Assembly: GCF_021869535.1 (NCBI RefSeq)
Contig: NW_026262581.1
Coordinates: 101,511,771-101,575,770, forward strand
Length of the DNA stretch: 64,000 nt
Reading direction: 5' to 3'
From: Mytilus californianus
Taxonomy: Eukaryota; Mollusca; Bivalvia; Mytilida; Mytilidae
Part shown: in pieces, positions 23,901 through 38,900 of the stretch
Numbering within the stretch: position 1 is the stretch's first letter
Layout of the letters: each line of letters begins with the position of its first letter
Program-made: the position numbers and the translations under genes
The notes under the pieces: model-generated
What the model saw: only the letters and a program-made list of their open reading frames with translations
Database searches by the model: none
Told to the model about the DNA's origin: nothing

Positions 23901-26900
23901 CTGCAGAGCGATGGCCACAGAAATAATAGCACCTGTCTGTCCATCCACCCAGTCTTGTAAGCGCTCTCTCATCTACATTTCTTGTCAGATTTTTATGAAA
24001 TTTTATATCCAAAGTTAATATCAGCAATTTTGTAAATTAGCACTGATCATCAATCTTTAATGGAATGATGCTCCTTGGTAAATTATATGAAAAATGTCAT
24101 TGTAAGTGCTCTCATTCATACTTCTCTTGTCAGATTTTCATGAAATTTGTATCAAAGGTTTTTGGGATAAGATTGCTTAAGCAATCTGTAGACTTTAACG
24201 ATTGAATAATTTTCAAGGCTCTCACTTCATCCATTTTATGCTTCATATTTAGGAACAACTCAGATTCTTAAGATTGTTCTGTTTTAAAGAGTAAAACAAA
24301 CAAACAGATTGAATTTAAACAACTTTCCTTTAGTTTTCTTCTCATAATCCTCATGTTTTGATATCTCCCTTTTTTATTTGAGTTTATTTTACAATTTGGA
24401 AAATCAGTATTAAGCAGTATCTGTATTTAGGGTTTCATATATTTAGCATTACGTCAAAGTGGGAATTCCGCTGTTTTGTTAAAATGCGAGAGTGGTTCAG
24501 AAATAAAACTATTTCCGTTAAATAAGTACTGAAGTGGTGTTGTTCCTATTATGTTACCTTTATGAAACTTTGATATTGAACTTCCATAAAGAAATGGAGA
24601 ACCACAATTGACATGGTGTCCTCAATCAAAACATAATTCTAACGGTTTGTTTATGTAATTAAGCACATGCATAGTTTTTCTTGACCTTGAGAGGCATCAA
24701 ATTAAATGGTTGCTCTGGATTCCCCACTACATTGATTGATTTGCAACTCAAGAGATCCTATCTGTGTTTTTATCTGCCATTTAGGGTTATTGTTGTTGCA
24801 TTATTAACTCGGAAAATGTAGTTAACAGCGTAATGGTAGAAGTAGAAGTAGAAGTAAAACACCCACTCAGCTCAAATGGAGTCTTGCTTATTATAAACGC
24901 TATTAAGAAACTCACTGTTGATCAAATGTTTTTAAAAAAGTCATATTCATTTAACATGTTTTAATATTAAGTAATCATCAGATGTGTTTATTTGCTATTA
25001 TTCCTGTTTTGTTAAAAATCTTGGTAGAGCAATAATGAACTCAGCCATTAATATATTACCTGTGGATAGACTATTCCATTCAAGTCAGGGGAGTACTTGT
25101 TGATAGAGTATTCCGTTCAAGTCAGGGGTTAAAATCTGTTAAAACTTCATGGAATAGAAGACTTGTAATAATCAAGACAGTGTCCAGAGCAAATTTTAGA
25201 AGAAAAAAAAGGCATTTGTCTGTGTATTACTAGTAATTGGAATTGGTTGTTTTTTTTTAATGTTAACTTTTAGTTATTTTGGCTATTTTTTTAAAGTGGA
25301 AAACAATATTCAGATTGAATCAAATAGGGAATACATGTGCAGTTGAATTATTTTTGAGAAAGAATACTAATATCAATGGAAACAATGGCGATCATATCAA
25401 GCTCTTTGATTATCAATAATGAGGTGTTCTAAAATCAGTGCCAAACAGTTATTTTTATGGAAGTAATGCCACTAGAAATGTTAAATTAATGGGAAGGAGC
25501 ATTGTAAGTGCTATTATTATATTTCATGTCAGGTATTTATGATATTTATTCAAGGTTTATCTTAAGAATGTTTTGAATGAGTTTGAAAATCCCTATAGTC
25601 ACTGAGCAAAAAAGAGGCAGAAAATTCCAAGGGCACTATAAAACATAAGTTGAAGAAAAAGACAATGCCATTGCCAAAAAAATATGACAACAGTCTAAAA
25701 ACAATACAAGACTGAGCAACGCAAACCTTCTCAAAAATACAATTTATTGGCCAATTTAAACCAACCTTACAGGGTGTAAATTGTGCAAATTGGATGGAAA
25801 ACATAGCTATTAGAGGAAGCTCTTGAATCAAATTGGTCAGTTTTCAATTTATTCTCAACTAAAATTTGAAGGTGAAATTTTCAAACTTTTGTGATGTTGA
25901 TTAGAAGACCTCTACATCGAAGAATATTTATTTTATGCTACCCCGGTATATATATGGCATAAATGGTGGTAGAGATGCTAGATAAATTTAAATTAAACCA
26001 TATGGGAAATCATATTTTCAATTTATCCTTTGAAATTACAAGGCCTTCTGAGACTAATCTTGACGGTATTAAAAATGGACAATACTTTATTACTTTTTCT
26101 GATTCAATTCTGATCAAGAAAAAACAAAATTGCCAGCAGCAATTCCTGATTTTGATTGGTTACTTTTCAAATGTGTTCTCCTCAGAAACTGCATACCTAA
26201 ATATTTTAAAATGAAGTGAAATAATGACTGGGAAATCTATTTTATATAATCCTTTTTTTCATGATGATCAGATGACATATTTGGTATCAATAATGCACAA
26301 AGGTTTCTTGTTAATCCTGTTGGAATCACATATTCAATATTTTTTTCTGAAACTGCTAACCTTAACAGGAAATAAAGTAAGGTTGTCCTTTTATATTAAG
26401 TTTTTAGTTTTTCTTTTCAGATGAAAACTAGGGATCTAAGAAGAAATTCATAATTCCTTAATTAATCTTAAACAAATGTATGTTAGGCCACACCAATTTG
26501 ATTAATAGTTCTTTGGAATTTCCCGCTCCTGTTTTGGAGAAATTGACTTTTCAATAAAAAAAAAATTTTTAGTCCACATGCCGCTCCAAAATTAGTTTCT
26601 CCTTGAAATTTTGTTTTCACACAGACGTTTTTCTTGTGCATATATTGCTTCAATCGATTCAAACGCATGTGTGATAAGTTGATTTGTAAATAAAAGGTCA
26701 AAAATCAGGATGCCAACATGTAGTTGTGTCAGCTCATTGCCGTGGACAAGTAGTTATTGAACCCACAGTTATCCAAAATGCATCTCGTTTTACCTTTGAA
26801 GACCTCTTCTAGGAGGCAAAAATTAAAAATGTTTGGTTAGATGGCCACAATAACATCAATATTTGTTAGAACCATCGTCATCTCCGATCATTATTTCAAC

Positions 26901-29900
26901 TGGCATAGACCTATCTATCTTGGATAAAATTGATATTAAATTCTCATGAACTTAAAAAAACTACATAATTAGTTTTCTTTGATGAAACCCCATATCCCCT
27001 TGTTAGTCTATTGGCATGCAAGCAGAACTCTTATTTGTGATTGGCATGCTCATAATAATAGGTATGTGTAATTGGTTCAACCACTTCTAGTCAAGCTAAA
27101 GAGTTTTAAATGCATTGCAGCTTTAAGGAGCAAAAGGAAAGAGTATTTTCTCAGTCAGAACAATGCATGTGAATGTGGTGACAGGTATTTTAAGGGAATA
27201 TTTCAAAACATTGAGATCTACATGCATAGCAATATAACTATCTTACTTATGATGTTGTTGAAATATTCACCTCACTCATTATGTTGACCCTTAATATGGA
27301 TGTCAAGCAGCCAATTAACAAACATTACCATATAATGAAAACAACTATATCAAAAAATATTTAATATTTTTCAGGGGCATTTTTTGGGATACATACCCGC
27401 TACACATATTTAAATTTTATTCAAGACAACACACATTGTATGTCATTTACCTAACTTACATAATTCCTCTTGTCAAACTGCTTCTGCTATGCTTCCTTAA
27501 TATATATACATGTAAGGATTTTAAATGAAAATTTATGCAGACAAAGCTTATTTGACGAAAATAATCAAAATTAACTAAACCACAGCGAGACAAGAAAGTT
27601 GGGTATGGTACCGGCATCAATAAATCAAATTATATGCATTAGAGCAAGTTTCTCCTTCGTTTTTCTATGAAGTAACCCAGTTTTAACATGTACATAAATT
27701 CTAAATCGCACAATTTAAAAAAAAAAAATTATACCGCTCGCTTCACCTGTAGACCACTCGCCTCATAAAAACTCATTTTCAAGAAAAAAATACAATCAAA
27801 AAAATTTCGCTCGCTCGCCCAATATTTTTGGGGGCTTTTGTCCGAAGAACTACAAATCAAATTGGTGTGGCCTTATATTAAGAACCCTGCACACCTGCAC
27901 CCCATCATAGTGAAAATGAAACCTGTCATTTTTTTTTCCAGTTTTTCAGACATTATAAAGACTTCAAAGTGTCTTTTCATTCATAATATGATGGTTTAAT
28001 CAATAAAACATGTTCTAAATTTGTGAGGCTTTTATATTTGGAAACTCAATGTAGCTTTTGTTACATTTACTAATACCGGTATTGAGATACAGTGAATTCC
28101 TTTCCTTTCTTTTAGTGGGTATAGATTTTTCTGGATTTTGTGGTTTTAACAATTTCTCCATAAAGCCTACATGATATCTATATTTTGTTGAACACAAACA
28201 TTCATGACTCACTTATACCTGAAAAATCCTAGAAAATAAGTACTCCATGAATTATTATGATTGAATCTACAGTAATTTATTGTACCCCACAAATAATCAG
28301 GAATCCACAGTAATTGGGTACAAAAAGAAATTTTATAGAGATAATGTCTTTTGAATTGATTGTTTTATTCTCCTTGCAGAAAACAGGCCAGAAAGGAGGG
28401 AAAGTGCTTGTTATCCCATGGGATTATAGAATCCCCAAGATAAGGATCAGCACAAGACAGGTGGAAAAATTAAAGGATCACAGAATCATTGTAAGAATTG
28501 ACTCTTGGGATATAGACTCACAATATCCAAATGGACATTTTATAAGAAGTCTTGGTAAAATTGGTGAACTGGAAACAGAGATATCTGCCATTCTGATAGA
28601 GAATAGTATTAGTGTCCCACCATTCTCAGATGCTCAGGTACAGTATGATTACATAAAATCATAGTTGTCAAGTCCAAAGGAAGGGTATTCTGATTTCTGA
28701 TTTTTAAAAACTCTTTGTGTCTGTCTGTTTTTCCTAGCATCTACAAGTCATAGCTTTCTGATATAAGGCACCAATCTTCATCTGGTTATGTCTTTCTTTT
28801 CTACGCCTTTTCGATTCCTTCATTGTTCTACTTCTCTTTGGCCTAAATTCATGTCTTTTCAAAATGTCATTTCAGGCATTTCTTTTGTAACCCAAAAATG
28901 TGAATAGTTCCATGAATTATTATTAAACTGAGAAATATGCTTCGTCTCAACTGCATAACATTCTATAAAGACTGACAAAAATCATAGATCATCATCTTCT
29001 TATTTGTTTCTGTTGTACCATAATTTTTTAGAACATCTTAAAAAAATATAAATTCAACAACAACAAAAATTGGAATTTATATTTCTCAAACAGATGAAAG
29101 AATTACCTGTAGACACACCTGAACATCCCTGGAAGATAGAAGATGTAGAACTGAAAAAGAGAAGAGATCTGCGCAACAGTCACTTGATTTTCAGTATAGA
29201 TCCCAAAGGCTGTGAAGATGTGGATGATACATTGTCAGTTCGGTAAATGGATTTTTTTACCAGGATAATTTAAGAGATCTCTGTATTGTATTTTAAGCTA
29301 AAGTCTCAAGGTGAACTCAGTGTTTAGCAGAAAAGAAAAAAACACATTTCATGTGGGTCAAGCTCAAAATCCAAACTCATCTCCATATTAATTCAAACTA
29401 AGCAAACAATCAATTTATTCATTATTAAGGTATACAAAAATTCTGAGAAACTGTGTTCCTGTCACTGACACTAAAACATTGTGATATAATTGGTATGCTT
29501 CCAGCCTCAACGTAAATATCAGACAGCTTTAATATTTGTGTCCACTTAAGAATGGAATTAAATTGCAAAAAACAGAAATTTTCACTTAGCAATAAGTTCT
29601 AATTCAAAAATGGCAGCTTCCCTTAGCTATAGAGAAGTTAATATACGTATCAAAATTATCATTACATACAAATTGAAATTTAATTTAAAATTTGTTAACT
29701 GAATGATGGAAGCTGAATGTTATACAGGATTTATGTTTCTGATAAAATGCATGTAGAAGAGAGTACAAGATGTAAAAGTGATGTTATGTAACTTAAGGAA
29801 ATCTATCAGATTGTTACATGCAAACTTTAACCTTTAATTGATATGGGAGATATTTAAAAAAAATAATACCAGTAAAGCTTTAAGAATGATAAGGGCTTGT

Positions 29901-32900
29901 AAATTGGTATTCAGGAGGTGACACAAGTTGCAATTAGAAATTCAATATGAAACAGTTCAATGTCAAAAAATAATTTCATTCAGCCGATGAGTGTGTGTGT
30001 TCAGTTGACATATGTTAATTGAACAGACACTCCAGAACATCAAAATCAGCAGATCACTGTGTGAATATTTATACAAAAAATAATACAATACAGATATACT
30101 AATAAAGGATAAATAAAAGAGTTCTTCCTTTTTATAGGCATTTAAAAAACGGGAATATTGAGTTAGGAGTACATATTGCTGATGTTACACACTTTGTAAA
30201 GCCAGGATCTCTGACTGATCAGGAAGCTAAGAAAAGGTCAACTACTGTTTATCTAGCAGATAGAAGATATGATATGTTACCTGGGATACTTAGTGCTAAC
30301 CTGTGCTCACTAATCAGTGGGGTAGACAGGTAAGTTACCTGATGTAATTCTGCACAATTACCCAGTATCAGTGATATAAAAATATGCTACATAGTTTATC
30401 CACTGCTTTCAACTTCGCTCTATAATAAGATATGTGTTCAACAGGAATGCACATGAAATACCCAGTATTTACTTCAATATTGCAATATGTGGTAATAGTC
30501 TTGTAAGCAAATCCTTCTAGCAGCTTGACAGATATTGATGAGTTGTAGAAAATAATCCCGGTACCACATAATTAAGAGGAGATAATCAAACTTACTGACT
30601 TTGATATTGTAATAAGTGGTAATAGTCTCTCATAAGCAAATCTCCCCCTAAACTGCTAGATCGATATTGATGAAACTTTAAACGGTTGTAGAACTCTACC
30701 TATAAATGTATATGAAGTAATATTATCCCTGTACTACATGGTAAAGAGGACTCTGTATCCTAGGAAACTCCATTTCCTTTTTGATACATTTTATTAGATT
30801 TAGTCAATTGTATTTTAAATATACTAATAGCGTTGCAGGATATGGGGTATCCTTTTGTGAGTTCACTCACAGTTCCAGCTTTAAAAAACTAAAAAGATGA
30901 ATGAAAGTGAAATGATTAAGTTTTTTGTAAAACATAGTGTAACATATACATGTATGTATGCCTTCTATCACTTTTATAATTTACCATTTAGAAGTTCACT
31001 CTGTTTTCTTCAGATATGCAGTGAGTGTTATCTGGGAGTTAGATTCCAAGTATGAAGTAGTTGATGTATGGTATGGAAAAACAATTATAAAATCACAATA
31101 TAAACTGTTTTATGAGGTAAGTTTAATCAACATTTTGCATGATTGTGCAATAAATGAAACTTTTGTACTTCGGGACAAGAAAATCTGTGGGACATGGAAA
31201 AAAGTTCCCATTAAGGAAGCAATTTGAATTGGATATACTAACAAGGTCATGTTTTAGTATTGTAACCTTTTCCAACAACTTTTAACATAACATTATTCCT
31301 AAATAAGGGTTGCTGAAACATTCACCTTTGAGGGTTGGAATGTGAGGCTGTTGCTAATGTTTAACTGTCTGTGTGGTATAATGTCAGAATACCTAAATCT
31401 CGCAAATAAAAATGCAGGAACTCACATTTTATGCACCATATTTGTAAAGTTAACATTTCAACCATCTTCTGCAAACTTCACTTGGTCCAGAAATAATTAA
31501 ATTCTCCAAAAATCAAACAACATAAATTTGCCTTTAACTGACAAGAGGGATTTCAGTTAGTGCTGGAAAAAGATTTGATGTGATATCAAAAAATGTCATA
31601 TCATTAAGAGAAAGGGCTATTCTCTGTAGATTTGTTTCCTTTTTTTTAAGCATCCAACCAGATCAAATTTGGAATTTTGAAACAGCATATGCATATGATG
31701 CAAATCTATCCCCTTTTCAACTGCTATCTGTAAATAAAACAACTGTTTGTTGTTCATTGCTGTCAAGAACTTTGTGTAAAATTGTAAGCCAGACTGGAAA
31801 CTACAAACTCTTGACATTTCATAAACCAGTCTATAGATTCTATATATTGTACCAATAACTATTTTATTATGTTTTCTGAGTTTCTGTTATTTCATTTTTC
31901 AAGGTTTTCATTCATAGAAAAATAGATACAAAACTATAATGTAAAGGAAGCACAAATTGCTTTTTAAAGTGTATAATGTCAAATAGCATAAATAATGAAA
32001 ACTGTACATGTTGAAGCATATTATAGGCTGTTTTCTTTTCCTTTACTTAAGACATCTCAGATATTTTCCTTCAAACTGTCACATAAGATGGATATAAGTA
32101 CATATTTTATTAAAGGAGTATGGTAATCTTAGGATTACTACTTCAAACTTTGAGAAAAGTATATGATTTGTATACTGTTGGAGTATGTGCAACAGCTTTT
32201 CTTACATTTAGTAATGTGAGTTAAAAGTGTCTTCATCTGCTGTGGTAACAAAACTTACAACTAATAGATAAGTTTTGAATACTGTTGTATTATCTGTAGT
32301 ATCTTTTTTTTATTTTAGCTTGCTCAGTTAATCCATGATGGAGCCTCCCAAACTGATATTGTAGACAATGTACCAGAACTCCAGGATTTAACAGGGGAAC
32401 AGTTAGTAACAAAGTATGTATAGACAGATTTATGATGGCATGATATAACATGGAGACCTCTTAGCAATGCATGGTGTTCTTATGCTCATTTCTGATGTCT
32501 GTCTCTTAATAGAGATTTACAAAAACTGTAGGAATCAGAATCAAATTACAAATCATACAACTTTAAAACTAGGAGATGGGACAGAGTCTCAAAATAATGT
32601 TGATCCTAACTAATATAACTATGCTCAATTTCTGTCTCTGAATAGTATTATTAGGGATAAGGATATGACATTTTATCTTAATAGGTGTTGGGACTTTTTT
32701 AACCCAAAGGGTAGATTTTTTTAGGTTGGGAAGCGTTATTTTGTTGAAGCTTGCAACCAGACATTTTTTTAGTATTTAAAAAACATTCTCCTATTAAAAA
32801 CCAACAACACTATTGCTATACACATTATCAGATTACTTCTTATTGTCAATATTTTTTTTTTTAAATAGAAAGAAAAAAACATACTGATCCTACCCAGGTT

Positions 32901-35900
32901 AAATGGTTCTTTCCTAATTGATGTATGTTTGATATATATTGTAAGTAACCATGCAGTATGGGTTTTGCTCATAGTTGAAGGCCATATGATGGTCTATAGT
33001 TGCTTAAATTTGGTGGATATTTGTCTCATTGGCAATCATATCACATCTCTTTATTTTATATTACAGGGGATTGGAGCTTATTGTTGTAAATGTTGGCTTT
33101 TTTATTGAACTATATAATGTTGGTAGACGGGATCTATATTTCGTTTTGAATGATCATCAATTATATCAAACCTTCAGGGATTTAAAACATTTGTTGATTA
33201 CATGTTACTACTAGTGAACATTTTTATAGTTTCCTGTTCACATTGATGCGACATGTTGCGGGGGACATAGAAATACCAGGCATCCGGATGTCTGTCAGTC
33301 AGGTTTTGATAACGATCTCACGCGTACAATTCTTGCCAGGTTTTTGTAAAACTTTTATCATAGGTTTATATAAGCAATGTCTTGGACAAGTTTGAAAATC
33401 AGTGCTGATTTAATATTTTTGAAAGAGTTATGCCCCTTGGAAATATTACTTATATTGGAAATTGCATTCATTTCTCTAAGATATTTATAAAAAAGTTTTT
33501 AAAAGTACAAAAAAAGAGGGTTTTTTTTGTTATTGCCCTTGGAAAGATAAACAAATTTGCAACGTGGGGGACATTGGAACTCTGTTCTTTTATTTACATA
33601 GATACATTTCTGCAAGATCTTTAAAATTCACAACAATCAGTAAACAGTGGCCTTTTTATGAAATCAAATGTCTAAATGCATCAAATATTAGTCAAATCTA
33701 TTTACCTCTCCATGAAATAGAGTAAGCATGATAGCCTTATGTACATTTTTGTGGTAAAACCCTAGACAAGATCCAAATAATTATTGTAACATTTTGATTG
33801 CAAAATGAAATCAAGTTTAATGTGCAATTTAATGTTTATTAATGTATGTACAATACAATACACACTCTGTAAAGAAGCAATGTGATTGGGTTAAATGCAA
33901 ATGATTTAAAATTAAAAGCATTTCTTTGATTGTTCTTTGTTCAATCTTTTATTATGAATGTTTTAATACTTTTTTTAACAAATATGTACAAAGCCATGTA
34001 GGAAGTGAAATTGTCTAATTACTATCCGAGTCTCTGATTCTAAAGCTTCACTGAATATGAATATGTACTAAATTGGTGAAATTAAATGTTATACAGTCAT
34101 TGGAACACTTTGGAAGCATCTACGTCAATTACATTACAAGATACAGTTTGTTGAAGTTTTAGTCGCAGTATGTGTGACATAGGGATTACTATCTGGCAGG
34201 GGCGGCAGTTTAAGCATTATATTTCAGAAGGTAGAAGACCTGGATGCTTCATACCAAGTATGCAGATACCTTATGTTACAAGTTTCAATCTGTCATTTGT
34301 CCATTGTCCTTGACCTCATTTTCATGGTTCAGCAATTGCTTGAAATGAAATTATAATGTTTTTGTCATGTGAATATCTCGCTTATGAGCTAGGTAGATCG
34401 AGTAATCAAATAACTGTATTTGGTATTTGGGCTCCTTGCAATGTTTACTTGTCTGTCAGAAGGGATCACCTGACCTTGACCTCATTTCATGGATCAGTGA
34501 TCAAGGTTAAAGTTATGTGATTAGGTCCATTTCTCAAATACTATACGCATTAGGTCAAGTATATGTGTTGTAAGGAATGATTGTAAGGGGAACATGTCAG
34601 TCTTGTAGGTTTCATCTGACCTTGACCTCATTTTCATAGTTCATTGGTCAATGTTAAATTTTTGTGGTTTGGTCTGCTTTTCAAGTACTATAAGCAAAAG
34701 GTCAACTTTATTTGTTGTATGGAATGATGGTAAGGTGTACATGTCTGTCTGGCAGGTATCAACGGACCTTGATCTCAATTTTAAGGTTTATTGGTCAATG
34801 TTAAGTTGTTGTGTTTTGGTCTGTTTCTCAAGTACTTTAAGCAATAAGTCAACTTTATTTGGTGTATGGAATGATTGTAAGGTGTACATGTCTGTCTAGA
34901 TCTGGCAGGTATCATCTGTCCATGACCTCATTTTTATGGTTCATTGGTCAATGTTAAGTTGTTGTGTTTTGGTCTGTTTTTCCAATACTAATAGCAATAG
35001 GTCATCTATATTTGGTGTTTCGAATAATTGTGAGGTGTACATGTCTGTCTGGCAGGTATAATCTGACCTTAACCTCATTTTCATGGTTCATTCGTCAATG
35101 TTAAGTTTTGTGTTTTGGTGTGTTTTTCAATTACCATAAGCAATAGGTCAACTGATCTTTAGTGGTAGGTCAATAATATTTAGTTTGTATCAATGCATTA
35201 ACATTGGCACATGTCTTCAAAAGACAACACCGATGCAGAGCAGAAAACATTAACTGTCAACTCATTTAAATTTAAATACAGTCCTACACCCAAGCTACTC
35301 GGTGTAACTCTAGATGAGAAGCTAAAATTTGACACACACATCAACCTAAAAAAAAGAAGAGAGCAATTAATGCAATACATGTAATAAGAGATATAAAGGG
35401 CATGGGAAGAATATCAAGAACAAAACTACTCCAAATCTACAACATCATGGTGAGATCTATTATGGAGTATGCATGCCCAGTCTGGCAATTAACTAATGAA
35501 GACAATATGAAAAACCTTGAACCTGTATAAAGAAAGGGCTTGTCACTATGCCTTGGCCTACCAGGAACATCAGGAAGAGAGGCAATAGAAGTTGAAGCCA
35601 ATATCCAACACATCTACCTTAGAACAGAAGAAATCTCAGTACGTGAATCGGCAAAAAATCAATCAAAGAACATAGCAGAACCAATAGACCACTTTCGAGT
35701 TATGTCCTTCACCGGAAAAGTTCATCAATTATGCATGCCTTTATGATGTCATTTACCAGATAGAGGGAACTGCTTGTATCCCTGCACTATTACAATTCAT
35801 CAAGAGTCTTTGTGATCCTCATTATGCAGGGTAAACTAGAAATAATGATTGTTCCGTAGGTACTTAATCTCAATTCCCTAATGACAGCAGTGCTGATTAT

Positions 35901-38900
35901 CAATTATAAGAATTTAATTTGCCCAATAATTTGTGCAATATGGCATTATATTTTTTCAACCACTCGCTCAACATGGGAAGGAAGTGACGATACCCCTAAA
36001 CGCATGAATGATGTTCACTCAAACCAAAGTTTTTGACAGAAATGCAACAAACTCGAAAGTGGTCTGTTAAAAATCAACTGGAACAGTATCTAACCAACAA
36101 CACTATACCTATGAACAATTAGAGTCTTCTTTTGGTAGCTATAAACCAATTCAAAGACATGGTCAAAGCTGCAAAGGTTCATATCAAACTTATAGAACCA
36201 TATAAAGCAGGCACAGATTTTATGCTGGTGAGAGCACCAAGCTACTGGAGTTGACTAGGTAGTTCACAGAGCAGAACAGCTGGGTAAACTGCTGACTATG
36301 CTGTATGGGCTTTGCTTATTGTTGACCTATAGTTGTTAATTTCTGTGTCATTTGGTCTCTTGTGGAGAATTGTCTCATTTGCAATCATACCACATCTTCT
36401 TATTATGCCCCACCTACGATAGTAGTAGGGGCATTATGTTTTCTGATCTGTGCGTCCCTTCGTTCGTTCGTCCGTTCATTCGTTCGTCCCTTCTTCCGTC
36501 CGTCTGTCTGTCCCGCTTCAGGTTAAAGTTTTTGGTCAAGGTAGTTTTTGATGAAGTTGAAGTCCAATCAACTTGAAACTTAGTACACATGTTCCCTATG
36601 ATATGATCTTTCTAATTTTATTTAATGCCAAATTAGAGTTTTGACCCCAATTTCACGGTCCACCTAACATAGAAAATGATAGTGCGAGTGGGGCATCCGT
36701 TTACTATGGACACATTCTTGTTTTTATATATGTATAAAGTTAACAGGTTGTAAGGAACCTACTAGGAGACAGCACAGATGTGACAGTAGTGGCATTCACA
36801 GCTCTTGTCAGGGAAACCCAGGACCATGTGGGGCAGGAGCATTAGTATATCCTGGAAATAGCCAAGGCATCAGCTTAAAGAGGTCTGCAGCTAGCAGAGG
36901 ATCAATATTACTTGCCAAACTTGTAGCTAATCTAATGGTTCTAGAGCACTGCATTAGGACAATTAAAGACTAGTTCTCTGAGGTCAAAATATTATCAGAT
37001 AGCCAGAATGCTGTAGGCATCTTGACTCTTAATTGGAAAATCTTCTAACTACATTTACACAATAACAGACATTAGAGAAAGCATGGGAACACTCTTGAGA
37101 CATGGCATACAAACAACCCTATCTTGGATGTAATGGTCATATGAAACCCTGGCTTAAAATTAAATTTTCTATTCTATTCTATTCCATGAGAGGGGGGTAC
37201 CCTCTCCAACCTCCCCCCCCCCCCCCCCCTATCTCCCACCTCCCACTTTTAGAATCTTTTTTTCTCTCCCACCTATTTTTTGTCTCCCACCTTCCGCCCC
37301 CCCCTCCCCCCTCCCACCTCCCTCAAAAGCTGTCCATCTCCTCATTCCATCCCAGGCCATGCTTATATAGCTGGGAATGAGATAGCAGACCAGTAAACGA
37401 CCAATATAATGGATGTAAGAAGTGCAGTCCAGATGTCTACAAAATTGAAATGGCAAAGTAGATAGACCAGAGACATATATATGTGTATATATGTCTCTGG
37501 ATAGACAATCAGTGAAACTGGGAGACAGCTTTTCGATCTGGTACCTATTGTTGGGAAGGATGTAAAACTTGACACAATATTGATTGCAGAATATAGTTAG
37601 AACTTAGAACAGGTTACAATAGATTGAATAAATACCAAAACTAAATAGGTCATTCCCGCCATATTATGATCATATTATGAATGCGGCAAAGAAGAAACAA
37701 CAGAACATTTTTTACTAATACTGCCCAAGACACGCTAATTGTGTGAGACTTGGCAGCCCTGCAGTGGCGAATCCAGAACTTTTCATAAGGGGGGCCCACC
37801 GACTGACCTACGGGGGGCCCCGCTCCAGTCATGCTTCAGTGATTCCCTATATATTCAACCAAATTTTTCCAACGAAAGGGCAGGGCCGTAACTACATTGA
37901 GGCAAATGAGGCAAATGCCTCATGTTGAAAATTTCGAAAAAAAAAAATAAGTTGAAACAAAAGCTTGTCTGCATATCAAATTGTTTTCAAGGCGAGTGCC
38001 TTGGAAGAAGCAAGTTCTGTTCACCCTCTGACATCGTCCCCTGTTTTTCGGGATCCATGTTCCTCATTTATTTTTAGTTTTTAGTGTTGATGGTCTATTG
38101 TTTATCGTTATTTGTCTTATCAGTTACCGGGTTTGTCTTTTGTTCGTTTATTGCCCTTCTTTATGACTATTGTCTTAGTGTTAAATTTCATTTGTAAATT
38201 TAATTTAGTAATTTTGTTTTAAACTTGAGTTTTATTATATTTAAGGACCTTTTGTCTAATTTTAAAACCTACTTTAACTTGTAAAAATATTTGAAATTAG
38301 CTCTCGCTTTTTTGTTCTGAATCGGCGTTAAGCGAACACCAATCAATCAATCTTTATGACTAACGCTTCAGTTGTCCAATATTAAGCTGTTGTTGATTCT
38401 TCTCGTAACATCTGTATGTTGTAAACGTTCATTCTCTGCTTGGAGTAGACTTAAGACTTGGGAAAGATCAACGATGAAGGGTGAAAGGTTGTGTGGTTTA
38501 GCAATGTTGCATGTAAATGTAAAAAAAACACCGCCGTCCAGATATTGTTCGAAAAAATGGTTTGAGAAGATTCGATGTAAAATAGAAAAATTGGTCGTTT
38601 TGTTCATGGCAAATTAAACTTTATATTAAAGAATACAAGACTGGCTCTCTTTTCTGTAAATAAAACTAAAAAGCTGACATGGGTTAAATTAAATTGAGAC
38701 AACCAATCTCCCGGAATCAAATCATTTAAAAAGAAAAATCATGTATTGCCATACAACCTTTTACATTGAAGGGCTAAACTTGCATTTAGCCGTGTTCATG
38801 CCCTTAAATAGAAAATAATGGGATATGGAGTAAATGTGCATGGGACAAAATCGCACACACTACATTGAAAAAGTACAAATTATCAATGAACAGGGTTTTT

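Larger units (their letters stand above)
35200..37745 (+). mobile_element. Decayed non-LTR retrotransposon with RT tail and RNase H
   Basis: Plus-strand fragments in shifting frames, in normal order: [19 protein letters not shown] (about 35288), [13 protein letters not shown] (about 35453), [18 protein letters not shown] (about 35530), an RNase H start [18 protein letters not shown] (about 36800-36850), its end [15 protein letters not shown] (about 37347-37395), and a tail [12 protein letters not shown] (about 37683-37718). RNase H after the polymerase is known in I/Loa/Jockey-type LINEs. Stops and frameshifts show it is dead. Later insertions interrupt it (36285-36722 and about 37180-37345). 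Confidence 0.82.

Noticed and set aside
37102-37380. 92-aa proline-rich ORF
   Set aside because: A translated C-tract and CCCACCT repeat within a decayed LINE.
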